Shown here: positions 26,447 through 35,623 of the stretch, one piece after another
How the letters are laid out: the number at the start of each line of letters is the position of its first letter
Position numbering within the stretch: position 1 is the first letter of the stretch
Assembly: GCF_000943565.1 (NCBI RefSeq)
Contig: NZ_JTDW01000005.1
Location: 310,001 to 374,000 of the forward strand
Direction: 5' to 3'
From: Neotamlana sedimentorum
GTDB taxonomy: Bacteria; Bacteroidota; Bacteroidia; Flavobacteriales; Flavobacteriaceae
Length of the DNA stretch: 64,000 bases
Made by a program: the position numbers and the translations under genes
Notes under the pieces: generated by a model
Databases searched by the model: none
What the model was told of the DNA's origin: nothing
Seen by the model: the letters and a program-made list of their open reading frames with translations, nothing else

Positions 26447-27532
26447 ATGAGCAAACGTAAATTACGAATAAACGGCCATTCTCACTTACTGCCTTATCCA
26501 GAAGAAATTCCAGATTTTATGCGAGATAAAGGTATTTTTTGGGTGGATAAAGACCGGAAATTTATGCTTCAAAAGGACTGGAATCGCCCCATTACAGATT
26601 CTAGTTTCTTTTTAAACGAAAAACTCGCTTGGATGGAGCGTAATAAACTAGATCATGCTGTTGTTTTAAATTTATCTCAACTTTATGGAAACGGACTGCG
26701 CTTAGAAGAAATGAAGCAAGCGCTTCGTTTTCAAAACGATTTTAATGCCAAAATACAAGCCGAACACCCTAAAAAATTCACTTGTGGCTTTGTGGTACAT
26801 CCTGGATATGTACGTGGTGCGTGCTGGGAAATTGAGCGTTGTGTAGAAGAATTAAACATGCGTCTTTTATGTTTACCAACGCATTATATGGACACTATTG
26901 GTACTTGGCGTAGTATTTTTGATGAAGAAAACGCACGTATTTTTGAACTTGCCGATAAATATGGTTTAGCGGTTGAAATTCACCCTTACGATGGCGAAAA
27001 ATTTATAAAACTACAAAACACGGCATGGCGATTCCATTTAATTTGGATGTTAGCACAATGCGCCGATGCTTATCATTTTTTCACCTTAAATGGCTTGCAA
27101 GATAAATACCCAAATATGCGAACTTGTTTTGCACATGGCGGGCAATTGGCTCAAATTAACTTAGGAAGACGTATACAAGGTTTTGATGGCAGACCCGATT
27201 TATTTGAAGGCAAACACCACCCAAGAAAGGCTGTGGGGCATAAAAACATCTTTTTTGACACTTTAGTGCACGATACAGGCTCTTTTCAACTTTTAGTAAA
27301 AAACCAAGGCGCAAAACAGGTTTTAATGGGATTAGACGACCCTTATCCGTTAGGTGAAATGGAAAGCACCAAACAATCGTCTTATCCAGGTAAAATTTTA
27401 GATTTAGCAATAGAGCGTAATATTATTAACGAAACCGAGCGTGATGCCATTTGGGAAGATAATGTACTACAGTGGCTATTTGGTGATGATGTTAATGCAA
27501 AAAATGAACTTGTAAACAGAATTTTAAATTAA
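26447..27532 (+). CDS. 2-Amino-3-carboxymuconate-6-semialdehyde decarboxylase (ACMSD)-type amidohydrolase
   Basis: A 361-aa amidohydrolase-superfamily TIM barrel. The metal site begins with NGHSHLLPYP (HxH) and continues with GFVVHPGYVRG, AVEIHPYD, FAHGG and MGLDDPYPLGE, the last giving the catalytic-type Asp. Adjacent to haaO it should decarboxylate the unstable ring-cleavage product to 2-aminomuconate semialdehyde, diverting it from quinolinate. Assignment rests on family plus context. Stop and the next ATG overlap (TAATG). Confidence 0.9.
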   Translation: MSKRKLRINGHSHLLPYPEEIPDFMRDKGIFWVDKDRKFMLQKDWNRPITDSSFFLNEKLAWMERNKLDHAVVLNLSQLYGNGLRLEEMKQALRFQNDFNAKIQAEHPKKFTCGFVVHPGYVRGACWEIERCVEELNMRLLCLPTHYMDTIGTWRSIFDEENARIFELADKYGLAVEIHPYDGEKFIKLQNTAWRFHLIWMLAQCADAYHFFTLNGLQDKYPNMRTCFAHGGQLAQINLGRRIQGFDGRPDLFEGKHHPRKAVGHKNIFFDTLVHDTGSFQLLVKNQGAKQVLMGLDDPYPLGEMESTKQSSYPGKILDLAIERNIINETERDAIWEDNVLQWLFGDDVNAKNELVNRILN

Positions 27533-28176
27533 TGCATTTTATACCCGAAGAATTAGATGATTATGTTGTAAAACATTCTGAAGATGAACCTGAATTATTA
27601 CAACAATTAACAAGAGAAACTTACCAGAAAATTTTACAACCCAGAATGCTAAGTGGCCATTATCAAGGTAGAATTTTAAGTATGATTTCTAAATTAATAA
27701 ACCCTAAAACTATTTTAGAAATTGGTACTTACACCGGTTATTCTGCCTTATGTTTAGCAGAAGGCATTCAGGCCGAAGGCGAATTACATACCGTTGATGT
27801 TAATGAAGAATTAATCGATTTTCAAAGAAAGTATTTCAATAAATCTCGTTTTGGACATCAAATTCATCAACATTTAGGAAGCGCTTTAGATATTATTCCT
27901 AAACTTGATAAAACCTTTGATCTAGTTTTTATTGATGCCGATAAAGACAATTACTCAAACTACTTCAACTTAATTATTAATAAACTTAACACGGGCGGAA
28001 TCATTTTATCGGATAACGTATTGTGGAGTGGTAAAATTTTGGATAAAACTTTTAAAAAAGACGATACCTCCACTCCAGCTTTAATTGCATACAATGCGCT
28101 TCTTAAAAATGATTCACGTGTGGAAACTGTTTTACTTCCAATTCGTGATGGCTTAACAATTAGTAGGAAAATTTAA
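27532..28176 (+). CDS. Class I SAM-dependent O-methyltransferase (caffeoyl-CoA OMT family)
   Basis: A 214-aa metal-dependent O-methyltransferase. SAM motif ILEIGTYTGYSALCLAEG, ELHTVDVNEEL, and DLVFIDADKDNY with metal-binding Asp, then GGIILSDNVLWSGKI. Family members methylate vicinal diols such as catechols. It overlaps the ACMSD gene by one base, so it is translated with the kynurenine block; 3-hydroxykynurenine-pathway phenols or another catechol could be the substrate (inference), and no role in the canonical pathway is known to me. Confidence 0.9.
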   Translation: MHFIPEELDDYVVKHSEDEPELLQQLTRETYQKILQPRMLSGHYQGRILSMISKLINPKTILEIGTYTGYSALCLAEGIQAEGELHTVDVNEELIDFQRKYFNKSRFGHQIHQHLGSALDIIPKLDKTFDLVFIDADKDNYSNYFNLIINKLNTGGIILSDNVLWSGKILDKTFKKDDTSTPALIAYNALLKNDSRVETVLLPIRDGLTISRKI

Positions 28177-28206
28177 TTCCTATACATTATAATTAATTTG
28201 CCTGAC

Positions 28207-30495
28207 TTAGGAGGCTTTTACAACTCGTAAGTTAGGGATATTTTGAGTTTCAACTGGTTTAATATTTGTAACCGTTGATTTTTGTAAGTTTTCTGAAATT
28301 ACTTGGAAAAACTCATAGTTATCGAATGGTTTAATAATGTAGTCGTTAAACCCAATTTCTTTACAATTTTTGCTTATATCTTCAATATCGGCAGCTGTAA
28401 GTGCAATAATTGGAATGTTAGAATTAAAACGTCTTATCGCTTTTGTAGCCTCATTACCATTCATAATTGGCATATTAATATCCATTAATACTAAATCGTA
28501 ATGATTATTTCGTATTTCTTCAAGGGCTTTCTGGCCATTATCAACAATATTACAAAAATAACCTTGCTTCGTTAATAAACTTTTAGTTACTACTTGATTA
28601 ATCTTATTGTCTTCTGCAACTAAAATTTTAATTCCATTTTCACTATTTACAACGTTATCCTTAATCAATTTAGCTTCTGGTTTTTGTATTACCTTCAAAT
28701 TGTCTAGATCAAAATTAAGTTCAAAACTAATATTTGTACCAACATTAACTTCACTTTCTAATTTAATATCGCCTCCAAACAGATTTACTAAGTTTTTAGT
28801 AATAGAAAGACCTAAACCAGTACCTTGATAGTTTAAATTGCTTTCTTCAATTTGTGAGAAGTTTTCAAAAATAGTGTTAAATTTTTCTTTTGGTATACCA
28901 ATGCCATTATCAACAACCTCAAATCGTAAACCTACTTTATCATTATTTTTACTTAAAAGAACCACATTCAGTTTTATCTCACCATTGGTTGTAAACTTTA
29001 TGCTATTCCCTATTAAGTTTATTAATATTTGAGAGAGCCTAACCTTATCGCATTTAATGTATTCTGGAATAGATTTATCAATATTTAGTGCCAATTGATT
29101 ATTAGTTTCTTCTAACCTATAATTAAATGTATTAACAAGATTATTTAGCATTTCTATTAAGTTTACAGAAACATTTTTAATTTCAACTTTTTGGGCCTCC
29201 ATTTTACTTACTTGCAAAATATCATTTATAAGGTTTAACAAATAATCACCCGAATATTTTAAGGAGTTTAAGTATTTTTTATCGGCATCATTTAAATCAT
29301 TTTTTTCTAAAAGTAAAGAGGTTATGCCCACCACACCATAAAGTGGTGTTCTTAACTCATGAGACACATTCGATATAAATTTACTTTTAAGTTCGGCAGT
29401 CTTTATAGCTTTATCTTTTGCTATTTTCAGTTCGCTATTCTTAGCTTCAAGCGTATTACTTAATTTGCGTTTAGACACATAATTACTATAAATAATTACT
29501 ATAGAAATTAGTAGTAGAACTAAGGTAATTATTATGGCAATGTTAATTTTCTTAAAATTATTGGCTACTTGTATTTGCTGTAATTTTTCAGCATTAGCCT
29601 TATCGGCATTAGTTTTATAGTCTTCTATTAAAAATTTTGATTTAGTGAGTAAATCTTGGTGATTTTTATTTTTGTTATCTAGTACTTCTTTATATTTATT
29701 ATGCTCTAAAAGGGCTAAATAAGCTTCTGTACTTTTACCAGATTTTGCCAAAGACATTGACAATTTCATGTAAGCATTACTTAATAAAGGTAAGTTTTGT
29801 ATATTATTTTCAAAATACGGAATCGCTTTTCTGAAATTTTCTGTGGCACTATTAAACAACTCCTTTTTAGAATAGTAAATACCGAGCACATAATTGTAAT
29901 ATCCTAAATAATACTTATTTACTTTTTTTGCTTCTAAATTCGCTTTAATCTTTAATAAACTAATTAAAGCGTCTTCTAAATCACCCTTCGAAATATGTAA
30001 CTCACATAAATTTAATCGAGCTTCAAAATACACCTGCTCTGTTTTTTTGCTTTCTTGTTCACTTAAAATATTGTAGTTTTTAGCATATTCCAATGCCTTA
30101 GAAAAACAGAAATTGGCTTGAGGATAATTAATTTCTTTAGCATATATTCTAGCTAAATTTAAATAAGTACTTGCTAATAAATAATTATCATCTATATTAA
30201 CCAACGACTCCAAAGTAAATTTATAATACACCTTAGCTGAAGTATAATTTTCCATAACATTATAAATGTTACCTATGTTATAACTTGCTAAAGCACTACC
30301 GTAATAATCATGTATCGAGTCTGATAATTTTTTAGCTAAAACAAACTCTTTAAATGCTTTAACAATGTTTTTATTTTCCAGATATTGAGTCGCAGTAGAA
30401 TTAATATTATCAATATTCTTGATAATTTCTCTATCCTCTTTTCCAAAAGTTAGTATAGAAAAGAATAGAAAACAGTACATTAAAGTAGCTTTCAT
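28207..30495 (-). CDS. Hybrid histidine kinase with periplasmic TPR sensor and C-terminal receiver
   Basis: A 762-aa paralogue in architecture of the kinase at 9973-12198. Signal peptide (1-18), TPR region (AFKEFVLAKKLSDSI, AKVYYKFTLESLVNI, ATENFRKAIPYFEN), one transmembrane helix (about 318-338, INIAIIITLVLLLISIVIIYS), HisKA with His379 (NVSHELRTPLYGVVG), HATPase (NLIGNSIKFT, DNGIGIPKEKF, GTGLGLSI), receiver with Asp672 (LMDINMPIMNG), then about 30 residues of tail. No DNA-binding output. Convergent with the O-methyltransferase gene, 30 bases apart. Confidence 0.93.
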   Translation of the reverse strand: MKATLMYCFLFFSILTFGKEDREIIKNIDNINSTATQYLENKNIVKAFKEFVLAKKLSDSIHDYYGSALASYNIGNIYNVMENYTSAKVYYKFTLESLVNIDDNYLLASTYLNLARIYAKEINYPQANFCFSKALEYAKNYNILSEQESKKTEQVYFEARLNLCELHISKGDLEDALISLLKIKANLEAKKVNKYYLGYYNYVLGIYYSKKELFNSATENFRKAIPYFENNIQNLPLLSNAYMKLSMSLAKSGKSTEAYLALLEHNKYKEVLDNKNKNHQDLLTKSKFLIEDYKTNADKANAEKLQQIQVANNFKKINIAIIITLVLLLISIVIIYSNYVSKRKLSNTLEAKNSELKIAKDKAIKTAELKSKFISNVSHELRTPLYGVVGITSLLLEKNDLNDADKKYLNSLKYSGDYLLNLINDILQVSKMEAQKVEIKNVSVNLIEMLNNLVNTFNYRLEETNNQLALNIDKSIPEYIKCDKVRLSQILINLIGNSIKFTTNGEIKLNVVLLSKNNDKVGLRFEVVDNGIGIPKEKFNTIFENFSQIEESNLNYQGTGLGLSITKNLVNLFGGDIKLESEVNVGTNISFELNFDLDNLKVIQKPEAKLIKDNVVNSENGIKILVAEDNKINQVVTKSLLTKQGYFCNIVDNGQKALEEIRNNHYDLVLMDINMPIMNGNEATKAIRRFNSNIPIIALTAADIEDISKNCKEIGFNDYIIKPFDNYEFFQVISENLQKSTVTNIKPVETQNIPNLRVVKAS

Positions 30496-30626
30496 AGTTG
30501 TAGGTTAATTTGATGATTTGGTACGTTAAAGTTAATTTTTTAAGAAAAATCACTTCAATTAACTAGGTAAAGCGTAAAGAATCTTTGTTTAATAGATGAA
30601 CTACATCTCGACAAACAGATAAACTA

Positions 30627-30914
30627 CTAAATTTTCCGTTTTACCGAGCCAGTAAAATCCTCAAGATCTTCTTTTACCTGCTCTAATTCCTTTTTTATAT
30701 CAGAAGTTACATTAGAGTCAATACCGTTATTTTGGGCAGTTTTAGTAATTTCGTGCTTAATGTCGTTGGTAGCATCTTTTAAAGTACGCATACCTTTACC
30801 TAAACCTCGGGCTATTTCAGGTAATTTATCTGCACCAAAAACCATAATAGCAATAAATAGTATAAATGCTATTTCTGGGCCACTGATAAATAATAATGTA
30901 GATTGCTGTATCAC
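30627..30914 (-). CDS. tatA: Sec-independent protein translocase TatA/TatB-type subunit
   Basis: A 95-aa protein with one N-terminal membrane helix (GPEIAFILFIAIMVFGADKLPE), the FGxxKLPE hinge and an amphipathic helix (IARGLGKGMRTLKDATNDI) followed by a charged tail. This is the TatA-type pore subunit of twin-arginine export. GTG 30914 is the only available start; it lies five bases from a perfect -7 element, implying a leaderless transcript. No tatC is next to it. Confidence 0.92.
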   Translation of the reverse strand: MIQQSTLLFISGPEIAFILFIAIMVFGADKLPEIARGLGKGMRTLKDATNDIKHEITKTAQNNGIDSNVTSDIKKELEQVKEDLEDFTGSVKRKI

Positions 30915-30918
30915 GCTA

Positions 30919-30926
30919 CAAATATA
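30919..30926 (-). promoter_or_regulatory. Bacteroidetes -7 promoter element (TATATTTG) of tatA
   Basis: Minus-strand exact TAnnTTTG match whose last base is five bases from the GTG start codon of tatA. Confidence 0.55.
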
Positions 30927-30948
30927 AGTGTTGTTTTCGATAGAATAA

Positions 30949-30980
30949 AAAAAGCCGATTATAAATTAATCGGCTTTTTA
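30949..30980 (-). terminator. Terminator of the M1 peptidase gene
   Basis: AAAGCCGATT (30951-30960) pairs with AATCGGCTTT (30968-30977), a 10-bp perfect stem; the minus strand then runs into T-rich sequence. It separates the M1 peptidase gene from tatA. Confidence 0.85.
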
Positions 30981-30997
30981 AAATTATTTAAACAGTT

Positions 30998-33241
30998 TTA
31001 GTTTTTAACTTGTTCTTTAAACTTATCAAAACTATTTTGTTGATCTCTTGGCCAAGTGTTATTTGATGTATCTACATCGGCTGTTTCTAAGTCTGGATCT
31101 ACCACAAAGCTAGTAATGGCTTTTTGGGTTTTAAAAACTTTACTAACTTCTTTATCGTTGTATCTCCATATTTGAGCCGGAAAAGTTTTGCGTTCTTTAG
31201 TGCCATCTTCATAAGTTATTTCTAAAATTATAGGCATTACTAAGCCTCCTGGTTTTTCAAATGTAACTTCGTAAAAATGTTTTGGTGCTTCTATTAACTT
31301 TGCTCTTTCATCATCGGAAAGACTTGCAAGGTGTTCGTTTAAAAATGTAAAATCTGATGGATCTTTTGCTTCTTCAGGATTTACACCTTCCGCAAAATAA
31401 ATTAATTTGTCTTTATAATCATCAAGATTCATATTATAAAGGGCTGCCTGAGCTTTAGCCTGTTCGGTAGGTTTATCTGTTAAATAGTACTCTTTAACAT
31501 TTTTAACACCTATATCTGTATAATCTGTAGTGTAAAACCACCCTCTCCAAAACCAATCTAAATCCATTCCAGAGGCATCTTCCATGGTTCTAAAAAAATC
31601 AGCTGGTGTTGGGTGTTTAAACATCCAACGTTGTGAATATGTTCTAAAAGCATAATCAAACAATTCTGGTCCCATAATAGTTTGGCGTAACATGTATAAA
31701 CCTGCAGCTGGTTTAGTGTAAGCATTGGGACCAAATTGATGAACATAATCGCCTTGAGACATAATTGGAGATAAATAATTTTGATCACCACCCATGTAAG
31801 GAACAATATCTTTAGGTAAATTACCAGTAATATAATTAGGATCATAATCTAACTCTGCCAAAGTTTCTACAAATGAATTTATTCCTTCGTCCATCCAGGT
31901 CCATTGGCGCTCATCACTATTTACAATCATAGGGAAAAAGTTATGCCCTACTTCGTGGGTAATTACACCAATCATCCCACGCTTTAATCGTTCTGAATAG
32001 GTTCCATCTGGGTTAGGGCGACCATAGTTAAAACAAATCATTGGATATTCCATGCCTTGTCTTTCTGAATGTACAGAAATAGCTTTACTGTACGGGTAAT
32101 CAAAAGTGTATTTCGAGTATTCTTCTAAAGTGTTGGCAACTACTCGTGTTGAATGCTCTTCCCAAAGCGGGTTTCCTTCTTTTGGATATAAAGAAATAGC
32201 CATAATATTTTTACCGTTTATTTTAACGGCCATGGCATCGTAAATATACTTTCTAGACGATGCAAATGCATAATCTCTTACATTGTTTGCTATAAAATGC
32301 CATGTTTTAGTTTTTGTACTTCTACCCTTTTCATTTATCTCGGCTTCCTCCTGTGAAACAATAAAAACAGGATCCGTATAAGATTTTCTCGCTTTAGCAA
32401 AGCGTTGTAATTGGTCTTTAGTATAAATATCTTTTGGATTTTGTAAATCTCCGGTGGCTTCTAAAATATGATCTGCTGGGGCTGTAATTTTCACATCGTA
32501 ATGTCCAAACTCTAAAGCAAATTCGCTACGCCCCCAAAACTGCATATTTTGCCAACCTTCAACATTATCATAAACACATAAACGAGGAAAAAACTGTGCA
32601 ATGGTGTAGTTTTTATTACCATCAGGAAAGGTTTCTAAACCAGAACGTCCACCTTCAACATTAATATCGTTAATATTATACCACCATTTAATATTAAATT
32701 TAAAAATCTCACCTGGTGCTAATGGTTTTGGCAAGTTTATGCGCATCATAGTACGATTAATAGTATGAGATAAGTCGGAGCCATTTTCATTTTTAACATA
32801 TTCTATATTAAAACCACCATCGAATCTATCTTTTAAATTAGATTTTATAAAAGTTTTCGGACCGTTAAAAGTAGCATTAAAATTCTCTGATTTTGCATCT
32901 GGAGTTTTAGAATCTTTAGCTCTCATATTTTGGTCTAATTGTAACCATAAATACTCTAAATGATCTTTAGAATTGTTGTGATAGGTAATTTTTTCTTCAC
33001 CAAAAATCTTATCGTTGTTTTCATCTAAACGAATATCCATCACATAATCCACTTGTTGTTGCGTATAAGCATAACCTGGTGCTCCAGAAGCATTTCTAGA
33101 TTCGTTAGGTGTTGCTAATACATCTTTTAACTGTCGGAATTTGTTTTGGTCGGTATGACCTTGTGGCTTCGCTTGTTCTTGTGCAAATAAACTAGACGAC
33201 ACAACAACAAATGAAAACATTAAATAAGCGAGTTTTTTCAT
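30998..33241 (-). CDS. M1-family metallopeptidase, exported
   Basis: A 747-aa secreted or periplasmic zinc aminopeptidase-like enzyme. Signal peptide 1-20 (SSSLFAQ); the zinc site is THEVGHNFFP with His429 and His433 and the distal Glu in WMDEGINSFVE. The aminopeptidase GAMEN exopeptidase motif is replaced by QGMEYPMICF upstream of the zinc site, as in related Bacteroidetes proteins. A large C-terminal domain follows. The substrate is unknown. It is upstream of tatA on the same strand but separated by a terminator. Confidence 0.92.
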   Translation of the reverse strand: MKKLAYLMFSFVVVSSSLFAQEQAKPQGHTDQNKFRQLKDVLATPNESRNASGAPGYAYTQQQVDYVMDIRLDENNDKIFGEEKITYHNNSKDHLEYLWLQLDQNMRAKDSKTPDAKSENFNATFNGPKTFIKSNLKDRFDGGFNIEYVKNENGSDLSHTINRTMMRINLPKPLAPGEIFKFNIKWWYNINDINVEGGRSGLETFPDGNKNYTIAQFFPRLCVYDNVEGWQNMQFWGRSEFALEFGHYDVKITAPADHILEATGDLQNPKDIYTKDQLQRFAKARKSYTDPVFIVSQEEAEINEKGRSTKTKTWHFIANNVRDYAFASSRKYIYDAMAVKINGKNIMAISLYPKEGNPLWEEHSTRVVANTLEEYSKYTFDYPYSKAISVHSERQGMEYPMICFNYGRPNPDGTYSERLKRGMIGVITHEVGHNFFPMIVNSDERQWTWMDEGINSFVETLAELDYDPNYITGNLPKDIVPYMGGDQNYLSPIMSQGDYVHQFGPNAYTKPAAGLYMLRQTIMGPELFDYAFRTYSQRWMFKHPTPADFFRTMEDASGMDLDWFWRGWFYTTDYTDIGVKNVKEYYLTDKPTEQAKAQAALYNMNLDDYKDKLIYFAEGVNPEEAKDPSDFTFLNEHLASLSDDERAKLIEAPKHFYEVTFEKPGGLVMPIILEITYEDGTKERKTFPAQIWRYNDKEVSKVFKTQKAITSFVVDPDLETADVDTSNNTWPRDQQNSFDKFKEQVKN

Positions 33242-33349
33242 TGTTAGTTTTTTGAGTTTTATTGATTTTTTAATTTCGGCTAAAATAAGTTAATTTATTG
33301 TAACTAAAAGCGACTGAAATTAATAAATTTTCATTGTTTAGGCCGCTTT

Positions 33350-33853
33350 TTAATTAAAATTTAACACCAAACTCTTATTGGAAATAGATAGTACTTTACT
33401 TTTTTGTTTACCATTTATTTTGGTTTTTACAATATTTTGCTGCTCTTTGTAAATATCAAACAAAATAGCATTGCTAATTTCTATAGTTTTTATGGTTTTC
33501 ACATTTTCAACTTCTAAATAGCAACGTACAATATCTCCATCATATTCTTTTCCTATAAAACTAAAATTAGTTGGCTGATTGTTAATATTTAAAGTAAATT
33601 TCTGTTTTACGTATTTTTTAATATAAATATCGCTTTCTTCAGGTTGATTTAATCCTGTTAAAGTAATAGTATCGTTGAAATTTCTCCGTAAAGCTTGCTC
33701 CAAATCATCAACAAAAATTCGAGTGGTTATTTGCAAAGATTCTTGAGTCTTTACATAATCTATTTGAGTTACACTTAAATAATATTTATGCAATCCTGTA
33801 AAAGCAAAAAGAGGTATAACACACAGTAAAATAAGTACTTTATTAATTCTCAT
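33350..33853 (-). CDS. DUF6702-type exported protein
   Basis: A 167-aa protein with an N-terminal signal (VLILLCVIPLFAFTG) and a beta-rich mature part beginning HKYYLSVTQIDYVKTQESLQITTRIFVDDLEQAL, which is characteristic of the family I know as DUF6702. It lies upstream of the M1 peptidase gene, a recurrent Bacteroidetes neighbourhood. Function unknown. Confidence 0.8.
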   Translation of the reverse strand: MRINKVLILLCVIPLFAFTGLHKYYLSVTQIDYVKTQESLQITTRIFVDDLEQALRRNFNDTITLTGLNQPEESDIYIKKYVKQKFTLNINNQPTNFSFIGKEYDGDIVRCYLEVENVKTIKTIEISNAILFDIYKEQQNIVKTKINGKQKSKVLSISNKSLVLNFN

Positions 33854-33911
33854 AAATAAAATTTGCGGCTAATTTATATCAATTAAAGTCAAAAAGCATT
33901 CCATAAAATTA

Positions 33912-34718
33912 TTATTTTTCAACTTCACAAAGGTTTTTTAGGTATTGTTTGTACTTATGTCTTAAAAATATTAACACTTCGAAATCTGACTTATTTTTAC
34001 AGTACTTTATAAAATTTTCATCGTCTGCACAGAAATAAAAGAAATCTGCTTGCAAACTAGAATTCAAAGGATTCGATATAAAAAAATCTTTTGCTAAACG
34101 GCCTTTTACTTTCAGCATCACCTCCTCTTTCTCTTCTATTTTAACACGCTTCTTAAGCATTTTAGTACGTCCTGTAATAGCGTTTATAATTGGCAATATA
34201 GAAACTGATCCGCCGCCGCCCATAGAATTTCCGTTAACAGATGGACTAAAATTTGAAGCCTCGCTTAATCGGCGTTCACTTTGCGTTGCTGGTTTTCCTG
34301 TGTATCCAGGAATACCAACATCGTAAAAATTAATGGGTGGTTTTCCATTTACATTTTGCACATCTGAAAGTAAATCGCCTGTTAAAATACTACCCACCAT
34401 AACTTCGTCTAGCTCGTTAACTTGTTCTTCTAAATAAACTTTTAAAGCTTTTAAATTTATAATATTGGGAGTAATTATAATACTTTTAGGTTTGTGTTGA
34501 ATAGACGAAAATTGCAGGGTATCGTTAAGCCTAACCAAGACTTTAAACTCACCTACTACATTTGTAATAGTAAATTGGTTTAAACTTTTATTAATAACAT
34601 GAATATTCTCTACATTATTAGTGCTTTCTACCCGTCCTAAAATCTCTATAGTTTGTGCATTAATAAGTTGAAAACTAAATAGTACAAACAAAAATAGCCC
34701 AAACTTAATCTTTACCAT
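33912..34718 (-). CDS. Exported carboxypeptidase-regulatory-like domain protein (second of a pair)
   Basis: A 268-aa protein with signal peptide (FVLFSFQLINAQ) and an N-terminal CarboxypepD_reg-like beta-sandwich (IEILGRVESTNNVENIHVINKSLNQFTITNVVGEF). The C-terminal half contains a Gly-rich turn (NSMGGGGSVSILP) and a mainly helical tail. Its start overlaps the end of the paralogous gene upstream by 14 bases. Such domains often occur at the N-terminus of TonB-dependent receptors, but no barrel is present here. Confidence 0.8.
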   Translation of the reverse strand: MVKIKFGLFLFVLFSFQLINAQTIEILGRVESTNNVENIHVINKSLNQFTITNVVGEFKVLVRLNDTLQFSSIQHKPKSIIITPNIINLKALKVYLEEQVNELDEVMVGSILTGDLLSDVQNVNGKPPINFYDVGIPGYTGKPATQSERRLSEASNFSPSVNGNSMGGGGSVSILPIINAITGRTKMLKKRVKIEEKEEVMLKVKGRLAKDFFISNPLNSSLQADFFYFCADDENFIKYCKNKSDFEVLIFLRHKYKQYLKNLCEVEK

Positions 34719-35505
34719 ACTCGGTTAAAAAAAGTTTACTTTCTGTAAATAAAAACTCTAACAAATGTATTTCGTTTTCAGGCTTTAAGAGTATTTCATT
34801 TAAATTTTTAGTTTCTAAGTAATTTATAAAATCATGCACTTTGTTTTCGGGAATGTTAAAGGTTTGGTTTAAATAATCTACGGTATAAACATCAAGCACA
34901 TCTTTTGTCTTATAGTTTTCTAGTTGCTCCGAGTCGGTTTTACTTGTTTTGGACTTAGGCTTTACAAATAGGCCAATTATTTTAACCAAATCTGGTAAAT
35001 AATTTAATGCGTTAGGGTTTATGGTAGCCGTTAAATGGTCTTCAATAACTCGGTTATCAATAGTTTTATCTTCACTCATTGCTAAAGCATCCATGTTACC
35101 AACATCTAATGGTTTTAGAGTAATGGTCTTAACCTCTGCAATATCTCGAATTAAACTACCAGAAAGCCCTGAGTTAAGTGTTACTGCATTTAACTGGTTT
35201 ACTTGCTCAATTAATTGAATTTTTAGAGTCTTGTTCTTTATAACATCTTCATCAACAATAACCGAAGCTGTTTGAAATTGCAATGCCGAAATTTCGATAA
35301 CATCTCGCAGCGCTACATTAATTGTAAACACACCAAATTCGTCGGTAATGGTACCTTCTCCTGCCGATTTATTAAAAATAGTAACGGCCTCAACATCGTT
35401 TGCCTCCGACAGAATAACACCAGTAACTGTAATGCGCTTAACCGATTGTGCAAACATTATAACTGGAAAAATAAATGTTATAACTAAAAGTAATTTTGAT
35501 TTCAC
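34705..35505 (-). CDS. Exported carboxypeptidase-regulatory-like domain protein (first of a pair)
   Basis: A 266-aa paralogue of the next gene: signal peptide (LLLVITFIFPVIMFAQ), CarboxypepD_reg-like domain (VTGVILSEANDVEAVTIFNKSAGEGTITDEFGVF) and a helical C-terminal part. GTG start at 35505, just before the signal sequence. Heads a unit with the overlapping paralogue, the DUF6702 gene and possibly the M1 peptidase gene. Probably an envelope protein; role unknown. Confidence 0.8.
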   Translation of the reverse strand: MKSKLLLVITFIFPVIMFAQSVKRITVTGVILSEANDVEAVTIFNKSAGEGTITDEFGVFTINVALRDVIEISALQFQTASVIVDEDVIKNKTLKIQLIEQVNQLNAVTLNSGLSGSLIRDIAEVKTITLKPLDVGNMDALAMSEDKTIDNRVIEDHLTATINPNALNYLPDLVKIIGLFVKPKSKTSKTDSEQLENYKTKDVLDVYTVDYLNQTFNIPENKVHDFINYLETKNLNEILLKPENEIHLLEFLFTESKLFLTEYGKD

Positions 35506-35623
35506 GTTAAAAAGTTTTCTACGATAAATTACGCATTTTTTATCTTAAAAAAAAGGTAAAAGCCCTGTAATGTTTTGTTAAAACATATATTTACTTATGT
35601 TTATCCTTCAAAATTAACAACCT

